From: Meghimatium bilineatum
Taxonomy: Eukaryota; Mollusca; Gastropoda; Stylommatophora; Philomycidae
Direction: 5' to 3'
NCBI GenBank assembly: GCA_034231615.1
Contig: CM067322.1
Span: 60,066,245 to 60,130,244, forward strand
DNA: 64,000 nucleotides
Position 1 is the stretch's first letter; every line of letters begins with the position of its first letter. This document shows, in pieces, positions 42,887 through 55,698 of the stretch. The position numbers and the translations under genes are program-made. The notes beneath the pieces were generated by a model. That model was given only the letters and a program-made list of their open reading frames with translations, had not been told where the DNA came from and did not search any database.

Positions 42887-44908
42887 AACAATCCTTGGAC
42901 ACCGCAGCATTCTTGGTAGGCTGTAACAATCTTTGAATCCTGCTGTATTTCTGATAGGTCGTATCGATGCTTGGATACAGTTGAATTAGATTGCCTCACT
43001 TCGAGGACTAAATATGCACCCATAAATCTTCCTATCAGAACCATGACTCTGACCCAAACATAACCCTGACACAATACAAAACAAAACAAGAAAATAAAAT
43101 AAATACAAAACATACCAAAAACAAAACAAAATCAAAATAGAAAGAAAACACAACATACAAAACATAAATCAAAACACACAAAAATCAAACATAACAAAAT
43201 AAATGAAAACAAATACACAACACAACAGAAAAAAACATAACAATACAAAAACTAAACAAACACAACAAAGAAAAACAGAACAAAATAAACGAAAAATCAA
43301 CACAAAAAAACAAAAGTAAAATGAAAACAAACCATACCAAAAACAAAATAAAAACAAGCATTCTTGTAGACATTTTTGTATTTGACCAGGAGTTTAAGAA
43401 GAGGATCTATCTAGCTATCTATCCATCCATTTATCTGTTTTTGTTTCGCTTTGTTCTGTTGTTTTGTATAGTTTTTGCTTTTTTTAATGTTCTATTTTGT
43501 TTGTTTAATTTAATGTGTTTTTGTTATGGTTTTTTTGTGTATGTGTTTTGTTTTTATGTTTTCTCCTTTTTTCTTTGTTTTTCCAAATATTTTTTTTTCT
43601 GGTTTGATTGTTTAAATATGTTTGTTCTGTTTTGGGTTTATGTTGTTTTGTTGTGTTTTCTTTTCTTTTTGTTATGCTATGTTATGTTTTGATTTTTTAT
43701 TTGTTCTTTTCTATTTTGTTGTTCTTGTGTGTTGTTTCGTTTTATTTATGGTATTCTGTTTTGTTATTTTATATCTTTATTGTTTTTTTAATTTAATTTT
43801 GTTTGTTATTTTATGTTATGTTTTTTTATTATTATTGTTTAGTTTTTGCATCATTATATTTTTGTTGGTTTTATGTTTTGTGTGTTTTGCTGTGTTATTT
43901 TTATTTCTTTTCGTTTTTAGTTTGATTGTCGTTGATTTATTTTTTTTGCTGTTTTGTTCTTTTTTGGTTTGTTTTTTTAAATTTTTATTGAGTTATGTTG
44001 TGTTTTTCTTTTCTTTAATGTTGTGGTTTTTTTTCTTTGATGTTCGGTTTTTTTGTATTTTTTTATATTTTTGAATTGTTTTTATTTAAATTTTAATTTG
44101 GGTAGTTATTTTAAGTTAATTTATTTTTTTAATTTGTTGTTTTGTTTTCTTCATTATTGTTTTGTTTTTGTAGTATAATATTTTATTTTCTTTTGCTGTG
44201 TTTTGGTTTTCTTCATTTGCTTTTTTCTGTTTTGTTCTCTTGTTTATTTGATGTGCTATGTTTTGTTTTGTTCTTTTAGTTTATGTTGTTTAATTTTTGT
44301 TGCGTATTTGTTGTTTTCTTTGTTTTCTCAAAATTTGTTTGTTTTTTCTGCTTTGATTTTTTTTTAATGTTTGTTCTGATTTGCGTTTCTGTTTTATTTT
44401 TGTTGCGTTATGTTTTGCTGTGTTTTGCTATATTGTGTTTTGTTGTTTTCTTTGTTGTTTGTTTTTATGTTTTGTTGTTCTCTTCGTTTTATTTTGGGTA
44501 TTTTGTTATTTTATATCTTTATTGTATTTTTGTTTTAATTATTTTTGTTATTTTATGTTTTGTTTCTGTATTATATTTTGTTATGTTGTGTTTTTTTGTA
44601 TTGCTGTTTTGTTTTCATTTTTTTCTGTTTTGTTTGTTTTTAATCTCTTGTATTTTTGATGTGCTATGTTTGTTAATATTTTTGTTTCTCTGCTATATTT
44701 TGTTTTGTTTTTGTTGCATTGTGTTGTTTTATTTTATTTTTGCTATGTTCTGTTTTGTTGATTTTTTCTTTGTTGTTTGTTTTCTGTTTTGTTCTTTTGT
44801 GTTGTTTCGTTTTGTTTTTGATATTTTTTGTATTTTTATATATTTTTTAAATTTAATTTGTATTATTTTATGTTTTCTTTATTATTGTTATGTTGTTTGT
44901 TTTTGTTT
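42887..44908. repeat. macrosatellite unit 10, type II core, 2,022 bp
   Basis: The first 450 bases carry the variant set of the 50-56 kb units (AAAAAAACAAAAG before core 2), and the rest the variant set of units 11 and 12. The unit is therefore a mosaic. Confidence 0.9.
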
Positions 44909-46930
44909 AACAATCCTTGGACACCGCAGCATTCTTGGTAGGCTGTAACAATCTTTGAATCCTGCTGTATTTCTGATAGGTCGTATCGATGCTTGGATAC
45001 AGTTGAATTAGATTGCCTCACTTCGAGGACTAAATATGCACCCATAAATCTTCCTATCAGAACCATGACTCTGACCCAAACATAACCCTGACACAATACA
45101 AAACAAAACAAGAAAATAAAATAAATACAAAACATACCAAAAACAAAACAAAATCAAAATAGAAAGAAAACACAACATACAAAACATAAATCAAAACACA
45201 CAAAAATCAAACATAACAAAATAAATGAAAACAAATACACAACACAACAGAAAAAAACATAACAATACAAAAACTAAACAAACACAACAAAGAAAAACAG
45301 AACAAAATAAACGAAAAATCAACACAAAAAATCAAAAGTAAAATGAAAACAAACCATACCAAAAACAAAATAAAAACAAGCATTCTTGTAGACATTTTTG
45401 TATTTGACCAGGAGTTTAAGAAGAGGATCTATCTAGCTATCTATCCATCCATTTATCTGTTTTTGTTTCGCTTTGTTCTGTTGTTTTGTATAGTTTTTGC
45501 TTTTTTTAATGTTCTATTTTGTTTGTTTAATTTAATGTGTTCTTGTTATGGTTTTTTTGTGTATGTGTTTTGTTTTTATGTTTTCTCCTTTTTTCTTTGT
45601 TTTTCCAAATATTTTTTTTTCTGGTTTGATTGTTTAAATATGTTTGTTCTGTTTTGGGTTTATGTTGTTTTGTTGTGTTTTCTTTTCTTTTTGTTATGCT
45701 ATGTTATGTTTTGATTTTTTATTTGTTCTTTTCTATTTTGTTGTTCTTGTGTGTTGTTTCGTTTTATTTATGGTATTCTGTTTTGTTATTTTATATCTTT
45801 ATTGTTTTTTTAATTTAATTTTGTTTGTTATTTTATGTTATGTTTTTTTATTATTATTGTTTAGTTTTTGCATCATTATATTTTTGTTGGTTTTATGTTT
45901 TGTGTGTTTTGCTGTGTTATTTTTATTTCTTTTCGTTTTTAGTTTGATTGTCGTTGATTTATTTTTTTTGCTGTTTTGTTCTTTTTTGGTTTGTTTTTTT
46001 AAATTTTTATTGAGTTATGTTGTGTTTTTCTTTTCTTTAATGTTGTGGTTTTTTTTCTTTGATGTTCGGTTTTTTTGTATTTTTTTATATTTTTGAATTG
46101 TTTTTATTTAAATTTTAATTTGGGTAGTTATTTTAAGTTAATTTATTTTTTTAATTTGTTGTTTTGTTTTCTTCATTATTGTTTTGTTTTTGTAGTATAA
46201 TATTTTATTTTCTTTTGCTGTGTTTTGGTTTTCTTCATTTGCTTTTTTCTGTTTTGTTCTCTTGTTTATTTGATGTGCTATGTTTTGTTTTGTTCTTTTA
46301 GTTTATGTTGTTTAATTTTTGTTGCGTATTTGTTGTTTTCTTTGTTTTCTCAAAATTTGTTTGTTTTTTCTGCTTTGATTTTTTTTTAATGTTTGTTCTG
46401 ATTTGCGTTTCTGTTTTATTTTTGTTGCGTTATGTTTTGCTGTGTTTTGCTATATTGTGTTTTGTTGTTTTCTTTGTTGTTTGTTTTTATGTTTTGTTGT
46501 TCTCTTCGTTTTATTTTGGGTATTTTGTTATTTTATATCTTTATTGTATTTTTGTTTTAATTATTTTTGTTATTTTATGTTTTGTTTCTGTATTATATTT
46601 TGTTATGTTGTGTTTTTTTGTATTGCTGTTTTGTTTTCATTTTTTTCTGTTTTGTTTGTTTTTAATCTCTTGTATTTTTGATGTGCTATGTTTGTTAATA
46701 TTTTTGTTTCTCTGCTATATTTTGTTTTGTTTTTGTTGCATTGTGTTGTTTTATTTTATTTTTGCTATGTTCTGTTTTGTTGATTTTTTCTTTGTTGTTT
46801 GTTTTCTGTTTTGTTCTTTTGTGTTGTTTCGTTTTGTTTTTGATATTTTTTGTATTTTTATATATTTTTTAAATTTAATTTGTATTATTTTATGTTTTCT
46901 TTATTATTGTTATGTTGTTTGTTTTTGTTT
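44909..46930. repeat. macrosatellite unit 11, type II core, 2,022 bp
   Basis: Has TGTGTTCTTGTTATGG near 45536, shared only with unit 12. Otherwise it appears identical to its neighbours. Confidence 0.9.
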
Positions 46931-48952
46931 AACAATCCTTGGACACCGCAGCATTCTTGGTAGGCTGTAACAATCTTTGAATCCTGCTGTATTTCTGATA
47001 GGTCGTATCGATGCTTGGATACAGTTGAATTAGATTGCCTCACTTCGAGGACTAAATATGCACCCATAAATCTTCCTATCAGAACCATGACTCTGACCCA
47101 AACATAACCCTGACACAATACAAAACAAAACAAGAAAATAAAATAAATACAAAACATACCAAAAACAAAACAAAATCAAAATAGAAAGAAAACACAACAT
47201 ACAAAACATAAATCAAAACACACAAAAATCAAACATAACAAAATAAATGAAAACAAATACACAACACAACAGAAAAAAACATAACAATACAAAAACTAAA
47301 CAAACACAACAAAGAAAAACAGAACAAAATAAACGAAAAATCAACACAAAAAATCAAAAGTAAAATGAAAACAAACCATACCAAAAACAAAATAAAAACA
47401 AGCATTCTTGTAGACATTTTTGTATTTGACCAGGAGTTTAAGAAGAGGATCTATCTAGCTATCTATCCATCCATTTATCTGTTTTTGTTTCGCTTTGTTC
47501 TGTTGTTTTGTATAGTTTTTGCTTTTTTTAATGTTCTATTTTGTTTGTTTAATTTAATGTGTTCTTGTTATGGTTTTTTTGTGTATGTGTTTTGTTTTTA
47601 TGTTTTCTCCTTTTTTCTTTGTTTTTCCAAATATTTTTTTTTCTGGTTTGATTGTTTAAATATGTTTGTTCTGTTTTGGGTTTATGTTGTTTTGTTGTGT
47701 TTTCTTTTCTTTTTGTTATGCTATGTTATGTTTTGATTTTTTATTTGTTCTTTTCTATTTTGTTGTTCTTGTGTGTTGTTTCGTTTTATTTATGGTATTC
47801 TGTTTTGTTATTTTATATCTTTATTGTTTTTTTAATTTAATTTTGTTTGTTATTTTATGTTATGTTTTTTTATTATTATTGTTTAGTTTTTGCATCATTA
47901 TATTTTTGTTGGTTTTATGTTTTGTGTGTTTTGCTGTGTTATTTTTATTTCTTTTCGTTTTTAGTTTGATTGTCGTTGATTTATTTTTTTTGCTGTTTTG
48001 TTCTTTTTTGGTTTGTTTTTTTAAATTTTTATTGAGTTATGTTGTGTTTTTCTTTTCTTTAATGTTGTGGTTTTTTTTCTTTGATGTTCGGTTTTTTTGT
48101 ATTTTTTTATATTTTTGAATTGTTTTTATTTAAATTTTAATTTGGGTAGTTATTTTAAGTTAATTTATTTTTTTAATTTGTTGTTTTGTTTTCTTCATTA
48201 TTGTTTTGTTTTTGTAGTATAATATTTTATTTTCTTTTGCTGTGTTTTGGTTTTCTTCATTTGCTTTTTTCTGTTTTGTTCTCTTGTTTATTTGATGTGC
48301 TATGTTTTGTTTTGTTCTTTTAGTTTATGTTGTTTAATTTTTGTTGCGTATTTGTTGTTTTCTTTGTTTTCTCAAAATTTGTTTGTTTTTTCTGCTTTGA
48401 TTTTTTTTTAATGTTTGTTCTGATTTGCGTTTCTGTTTTATTTTTGTTGCGTTATGTTTTGCTGTGTTTTGCTATATTGTGTTTTGTTGTTTTCTTTGTT
48501 GTTTGTTTTTATGTTTTGTTGTTCTCTTCGTTTTATTTTGGGTATTTTGTTATTTTATATCTTTATTGTATTTTTGTTTTAATTATTTTTGTTATTTTAT
48601 GTTTTGTTTCTGTATTATATTTTGTTATGTTGTGTTTTTTTGTATTGCTGTTTTGTTTTCATTTTTTTCTGTTTTGTTTGTTTTTAATCTCTTGTATTTT
48701 TGATGTGCTATGTTTGTTAATATTTTTGTTTCTCTGCTATATTTTGTTTTGTTTTTGTTGCATTGTGTTGTTTTATTTTATTTTTGCTATGTTCTGTTTT
48801 GTTGATTTTTTCTTTGTTGTTTGTTTTCTGTTTTGTTCTTTTGTGTTGTTTCGTTTTGTTTTTGATATTTTTTGTATTTTTATATATTTTTTAAATTTAA
48901 TTTGTATTATTTTATGTTTTCTTTATTATTGTTATGTTGTTTGTTTTTGTTT
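46931..48952. repeat. macrosatellite unit 12, type II core, 2,022 bp
   Basis: By eye indistinguishable from unit 11, including the TGTGTTCTTG variant near 47558. Confidence 0.9.
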
Positions 48953-50979
48953 AACAATCCTTGGACACCGCAGCATTCTTGGTAGGCTGTAACAATCTTT
49001 GAATCCTGCTGTATTTCTGATAGGTCGTATCGATGCTTGGATACAGTTGAATTAGATTGCCTCACTTCGAGGACTAAATATGCACCCATAAATCTTCCTA
49101 TCAGAACCATGACTCTGACCCAAACATAACCCTGACACAATACAAAACAAAACAAGAAAATAAAATAAATACAAAACATACCAAAAACAAAACAAAATCA
49201 AAATAGAAAGAAAACACAACATACAAAACATAAATCAAAACACACAAAAATCAAACATAACAAAATAAATGAAAACAAATACACAACACAACAGAAAAAA
49301 ACATAACAATACAAAAACTAAACAAACACAACAAAGAAAAACAGAACAAAATAAACGAAAAATCAACACAAAAAATCAAAAGTAAAATGAAAACAAACCA
49401 TACCAAAAACAAAATAAAAACAAGCATTCTTGTAGACATTTTTGTATTTGACCAGGAGTTTAAGAAGAGGATCTATCTAGCTATCTATCCATCCATTTAT
49501 CTGTTTTTGTTTCGCTTTGTTCTGTTGTTTTGTATAGTTTTTGCTTTTTTTAATGTTCTATTTTGTTTGTTTAATTTAATGTGTTTTTGTTATGGTTTTT
49601 TTGTGTATGTGTTTTGTTTTTATGTTTTCTCCTTTTTTCTTTGTTTTTCCAAATATTTTTTTTTCTGGTTTGATTGTTTAAATATGTTTGTTCTGTTTTG
49701 GGTTTATGTTGTTTTGTTGTGTTTTCTTTTCTTTTTGTTATGCTATGTTATGTTTTGATTTTTTATTTGTTCTTTTCTATTTTGTTGTTCTTGTGTGTTG
49801 TTTCGTTTTATTTATGGTATTCTGTTTTGTTATTTTATATCTTTATTGTTTTTTTAATTTAATTTTGTTTGTTATTTTATGTTATGTTTTTTTATTATTA
49901 TTGTTTAGTTTTTGCATCATTATATTTTTGTTGGTTTTATGTTTTGTGTGTTTTGCTGTGTTATTTTTATTTCTTTTCGTTTTTAGTTTGATTGTCGTTG
50001 ATTTATTTTTTTTGCTGTTTTGTTCTTTTTTGGTTTGTTTTTTTAAATTTTTATTGAGTTATGTTGTGTTTTTCTTTTCTTTAATGTTGTGGTTTTTTTT
50101 CTTTGATGTTCGGTTTTTTTGTATTTTTTTATATTTTTGAATTGTTTTTATTTAAATTTTAATTTGGGTAGTTATTTTAAGTTAATTTATTTTTTTAATT
50201 TGTTGTTTTGTTTTCTTCATTATTGTTTTGTTTTTGTAGTATAATATTTTATTTTCTTTTGCTGTGTTTTGGTTTTCTTCATTTGCTTTTTTCTGTTTTG
50301 TTCTCTTGTTTATTTGATGTGCTATGTTTTGTTTTGTTCTTTTAGTTTATGTTGTTTAATTTTTGTTGCGTATTTGTTGTTTTCTTTGTTTTCTCAAAAT
50401 TTGTTTGTTTTTTCTGCTTTGATTTTTTTTTAATGTTTGTTCTGATTTGCGTTTCTGTTTTATTTTTGTTGCGTTATGTTTTGCTGTGTTTTGCTATATT
50501 GTGTTTTGTTGTTTTCTTTGTTGTTTGTTTTTATGTTTTGTTGTTCTCTTCGTTTTATTTTGGGTATTTTGTTATTTTATATCTTTATTGTATTTTTGTT
50601 TTAATTATTTTTGTTATTTTATGTTTTGTTTCTGTATTATATTTTGTTATGTTGTGTTTTTTTGTATTGCTGTTTTGTTTTCATTTTTTTCTGTTTTGTT
50701 TGTTTTTAATCTCTTGTATTTTTGATGTGCTATGTTTGTTAATATTTTTGTTTCTCTGCTATATTTTGTTTTGTTTTTGTTGCATTGTGTTGTTTTATTT
50801 TATTTTTGTTTTGCTATGTTCTGTTTTGTTGATTTTTTCTTTGTTGTTTGTTTTCTGTTTTGTTCTTTTGTGTTGTTTCGTTTTGTTTTTGATATTTTTT
50901 GTATTTTTATATATTTTTTTAATTTAATTTGTATTATTTTATGTTTTCTTTATTATTGTTATGTTGTTTGTTTTTGTTA
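48953..50979. repeat. macrosatellite unit 13, type II core, 2,027 bp
   Basis: Has TGTGTTTTTG in place of TGTGTTCTTG, retains GTTTT near 50807, and ends in the GTTTTTGTTAAACA tail. Confidence 0.9.
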
Positions 50980-53678
50980 AACAATCCTTGGACACCGCAG
51001 CATTCTTGGTAGGCTGTAACAATCTTTGAATCCTGCTGTATTTCTGATAGGTCGTATCGATGCTTGGATACAGTTGAATTAGATTGCCTCACTTCGAGGA
51101 CTAAATATGCACCCATAAATCTTCCTATCAGAACCATGACTCTGACCCAAACATAACCCTGACACAATACAAAACAAAACAAGAAAATAAAATAAATACA
51201 AAACATACCAAAAACAAAACAAAATCAAAATAGAAAGAAAACACAACATACAAAACATAAATCAAAACACACAAAAATCAAACATAACAAAATAAATGAA
51301 AACAAATACACAACACAACAGAAAAAAACATAACAATACAAAAACTAAACAAACACAACAAAGAAAAACAGAACAAAATAAACGAAAAATCAACACAAAA
51401 AAACAAAAGTAAAATGAAAACAAACCATACCAAAAACAAAATAAAAACAAGCATTCTTGTAGACATTTTTGTATTTGACCAGGAGTTTAAGAAGAGGATC
51501 TATCTAGCTATCTATCCATCCATTTATCTGTTTTTGTTTCGCTTTGTTCTGTTGTTTTGTATAGTTTTTGCTTTTTTTAATGTTCTATTTTGTTTGTTTA
51601 ATTTAATGTGTTTTTGTTATGGTTTTTTTGTGTATGTGTTTTGTTTTTATGTTTTCTCCTTTTTTCTTTGTTTTTCCAAATATTTTTTTTTCTGGTTTGA
51701 TTGTTTAAATATGTTTGTTCTGTTTTGGGTTTATGTTGTTTTGTTGTGTTTTCTTTTCTTTTTGTTATGCTATGTTATGTTTTGATTTTTTATTTGTTCT
51801 TTTCTATTTTGTTGTTCTTGTGTGTTGTTTCGTTTTATTTATGGTATTGTTTTGTTTTGTTATTTTATATCTTTATTGTTTTTTTAATTTAATTTTGTTT
51901 GTTATTTTATGTTATGTTTTTTTATTATTATTGTTTAGTTTTTGCATCATTATATTTTTGTTGGTTTTATGTTTTGTGTGTTTTGCTGTGTTATTTTTAT
52001 TTCTTTTCGTTTTTAGTTTGATTGTCGTGTATTTATTTTTTTTGCTGTTTTGTTCTTTTTTGGTTTGTTTTTTTTAAATTTTTATTGAGTTATGTTGTGT
52101 TTTTCTTTTCTTTAATGTTGTGTGTTTTTTTTCTTTGATGTTCGTTTTTTTGTATTTTTTTGAATTGTTTTTTTTTTATGTAATTTTTGTAGTTATTTTA
52201 AGTTAATTTTTTTTTTAATTTGTTGTTTTGTTTTCTTTATTATTGTTTTGTTTTTGTAGTATAATATTTTGTTTTCTTTTGCTGTGTTTTGGTTTTCTTC
52301 ATTTGCTTTTTTATGTTTTGTTCTCTTGTTTATTTGTTGCGTTATGTATTGTTTTCTCAGAATTTGTTTGTTTTTTCTGCTTTGTTTTTTTTAAATGTCT
52401 GTTCTGATTTGGGTTTCTGTTTTATTTTTGTTGCGTTATGTTTTGTTGTGTTTTTGTTTTGCTAAATTGTGTTTTGTTGTTTTCTTTGTTGTTTGTTTTT
52501 ATGTTTTGTTGTTCTTTCGTTTTATTTTGGGTATTTTGTTATTTTATATCTTTATTGTTTTTTTAATTTAATTTTGTTTGTTATTTTATGTTATGTTTTT
52601 TTATTATTATTGTTTAGTTTTTGCATCATTATATTTTTGTTGGTTTTATGTTTTGTGTGTTTTGCTGTGTTATTTTTATTTCTTTTCGTTTTTAGTTTGA
52701 TTGTCGTGTATTTATTTTTTTTGCTGTTTTGTTCTTTTTTGGTTTGTTTTTTTAAAATTTTTATTGAGTTATGTTGTGTTTTTCTTTTCTTTAATGTTGT
52801 GTGTTTTTTTTCTTTGATGTTCGTTTTTTTGTATTTTTTTGAATTGTTTTTTTTTTATGTAATTTTTGTAGTTATTTTAAGTTAATTTTTTTTTTAATTT
52901 GTTGTTTTGTTTTCTTTATTATTGTTTTGTTTTTGTAGTATAATATTTTGTTTTCTTTTGCTGTGTTTTGGTTTTCTTCATTTGCTTTTTTATGTTTTGT
53001 TCTCTTGTTTATTTGATGTGCTATGTTTTGTTTTGTTCTTTTAGTTTATGTTGTTTAATTTTTGTTGCGTATTTGTTGTTTTCTTTGTTTTCTCAAAATT
53101 TGTTTGTTTTTTCTGCTTTGATTTTTTTTTAATGTTTGTTCTGATTTGCGTTTCTGTTTTATTTTTGTTGCGTTATGTTTTGCTGTGTTTTGCTATATTG
53201 TGTTTTGTTGTTTTCTTTGTTGTTTGTTTTTATGTTTTGTTGTTCTCTTCGTTTTATTTTGGGTATTTTGTTATTTTATATCTTTATTGTATTTTTGTTT
53301 TAATTATTTTTGTTATTTTATGTTTTGTTTCTGTATTATATTTTGTTATGTTGTGTTTTTTTGTATTGCTGTTTTGTTTTCATTTTTTTCTGTTTTGTTT
53401 GTTTTTAATCTCTTGTATTTTTGATGTGCTATGTTTGTTAATATTTTTGTTTCTCTGCTATATTTTGTTTTGTTTTTGTTGCATTGTGTTGTTTTATTTT
53501 ATTTTTGTTTTGCTATGTTCTGTTTTGTTGATTTTTTCTTTGTTGTTTGTTTTCTGTTTTGTTCTTTTGTGTTGTTTCGTTTTGTTTTTGATATTTTTTG
53601 TATTTTTATATATTTTTTTAATTTAATTTGTATTATTTTATGTTTTCTTTATTATTGTTATGTTGTTTGTTTTTGTTA
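50980..53678. repeat. macrosatellite unit 14, type II core, 2,699 bp
   Basis: Expanded: a T/G segment recurs at a 679-base offset (the CTTTATTGTTTTTTTAA block at 51871 and 52550). Confidence 0.9.
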
Positions 53679-55698
53679 AACAATCCTTGGACACCGCAGC
53701 ATTCTTGGTAGGCTGTAACAATCTTTGAATCCTGCTGTATTTCTGATAGGTCGTATCGATGCTTGGATACAGTTGAATTAGATTGCCTCACTTCGAGGAC
53801 TAAATATGCACCCATAAATCTTCCTATCAGAACCATGACTCTGACCCAAACATAACCCTGACACAATACAAAACAAAACAAGAAAATAAAATAAATACAA
53901 AACATACCAAAAACAAAACAAAATCAAAATAGAAAGAAAACACAACATACAAAACATAAATCAAAACACACAAAAATCAAACATAACAAAATAAATGAAA
54001 ACAAATACACAACACAACAGAAAAAAACATAACAATACAAAAACTAAACAAACACAACAAAGAAAAACAGAACAAAATAAACGAAAAATCAACACAAAAA
54101 AACAAAAGTAAAATGAAAACAAACCATACCAAAAACAAAATAAAAACAAGCATTCTTGTAGACATTTTTGTATTTGACCAGGAGTTTAAGAAGAGGATCT
54201 ATCTAGCTATCTATCCATCCATTTATCTGTTTTTGTTTCGCTTTGTTCTGTTGTTTTGTATAGTTTTTGCTTTTTTTAATGTTCTATTTTGTTTGTTTAA
54301 TTTAATGTGTTTTTGTTATGGTTTTTTTGTGTATGTGTTTTGTTTTTATGTTTTCTCCTTTTTTCTTTGTTTTTCCAAATATTTTTTTTTCTGGTTTGAT
54401 TGTTTAAATATGTTTGTTCTGTTTTGGGTTTATGTTGTTTTGTTGTGTTTTCTTTTCTTTTTGTTATGCTATGTTATGTTTTGATTTTTTATTTGTTCTT
54501 TTCTATTTTGTTGTTCTTGTGTGTTGTTTCGTTTTATTTATGGTATTGTTTTGTTTTGTTATTTTATATCTTTATTGTTTTTTTAATTTAATTTTGTTTG
54601 TTATTTTATGTTATGTTTTTTTATTATTATTGTTTAGTTTTTGCATCATTATATTTTTGTTGGTTTTATGTTTTGTGTGTTTTGCTGTGTTATTTTTATT
54701 TCTTTTCGTTTTTAGTTTGATTGTCGTGTATTTATTTTTTTTGCTGTTTTGTTCTTTTTTGGTTTGTTTTTTTAAAATTTTTATTGAGTTATGTTGTGTT
54801 TTTCTTTTTTTTAATGTTGTGTGTTTTTTTTCTTTGATGTTCGTTTTTTTGTATTTTTTTGAATTGTTTTTTTTTTATGTAATTTTTGTAGTTATTTTAA
54901 GTTAATTTTTTTTTTAATTTGTTGTTTTGTTTTCTTTATTATTGTTTTGTTTTTGTAGTATAATATTTTGTTTTCTTTTGCTGTGTTTTGGTTTTCTTCA
55001 TTTGCTTTTTTATGTTTTGTTCTCTTGTTTATTTGATGTGCTATGTTTTGTTTTGTTCTTTTAGTTTATGTTGTTTAATTTTTGTTGCGTATTTGTTGTT
55101 TTCTTTGTTTTCTCAAAATTTGTTTGTTTTTTCTGCTTTGATTTTTTTTTAATGTTTGTTCTGATTTGCGTTTCTGTTTTATTTTTGTTGCGTTATGTTT
55201 TGCTGTGTTTTGCTATATTGTGTTTTGTTGTTTTCTTTGTTGTTTGTTTTTATGTTTTGTTGTTCTCTTCGTTTTATTTTGGGTATTTTGTTATTTTATA
55301 TCTTTATTGTATTTTTGTTTTAATTATTTTTGTTATTTTATGTTTTGTTTCTGTATTATATTTTGTTATGTTGTGTTTTTTTGTATTGCTGTTTTGTTTT
55401 CATTTTTTTCTGTTTTGTTTGTTTTTAATCTCTTGTATTTTTGATGTGCTATGTTTGTTAATATTTTTGTTTCTCTGCTATATTTTGTTTTGTTTTTGTT
55501 GCATTGTGTTGTTTTATTTTATTTTTGTTTTGCTATGTTCTGTTTTGTTGATTTTTTCTTTGTTGTTTGTTTTCTGTTTTGTTCTTTTGTGTTGTTTCGT
55601 TTTGTTTTTGATATTTTTTGTATTTTTATATATTTTTTTAATTTAATTTGTATTATTTTATGTTTTCTTTATTATTGTTATGTTGTTTGTTTTTGTTA
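53679..55698. repeat. macrosatellite unit 15, type II core, 2,020 bp
   Basis: Standard length, but shares GTCGTGTATTTATT and GATGTTCGTTTTTTTG variants with the expanded units on either side. Confidence 0.9.
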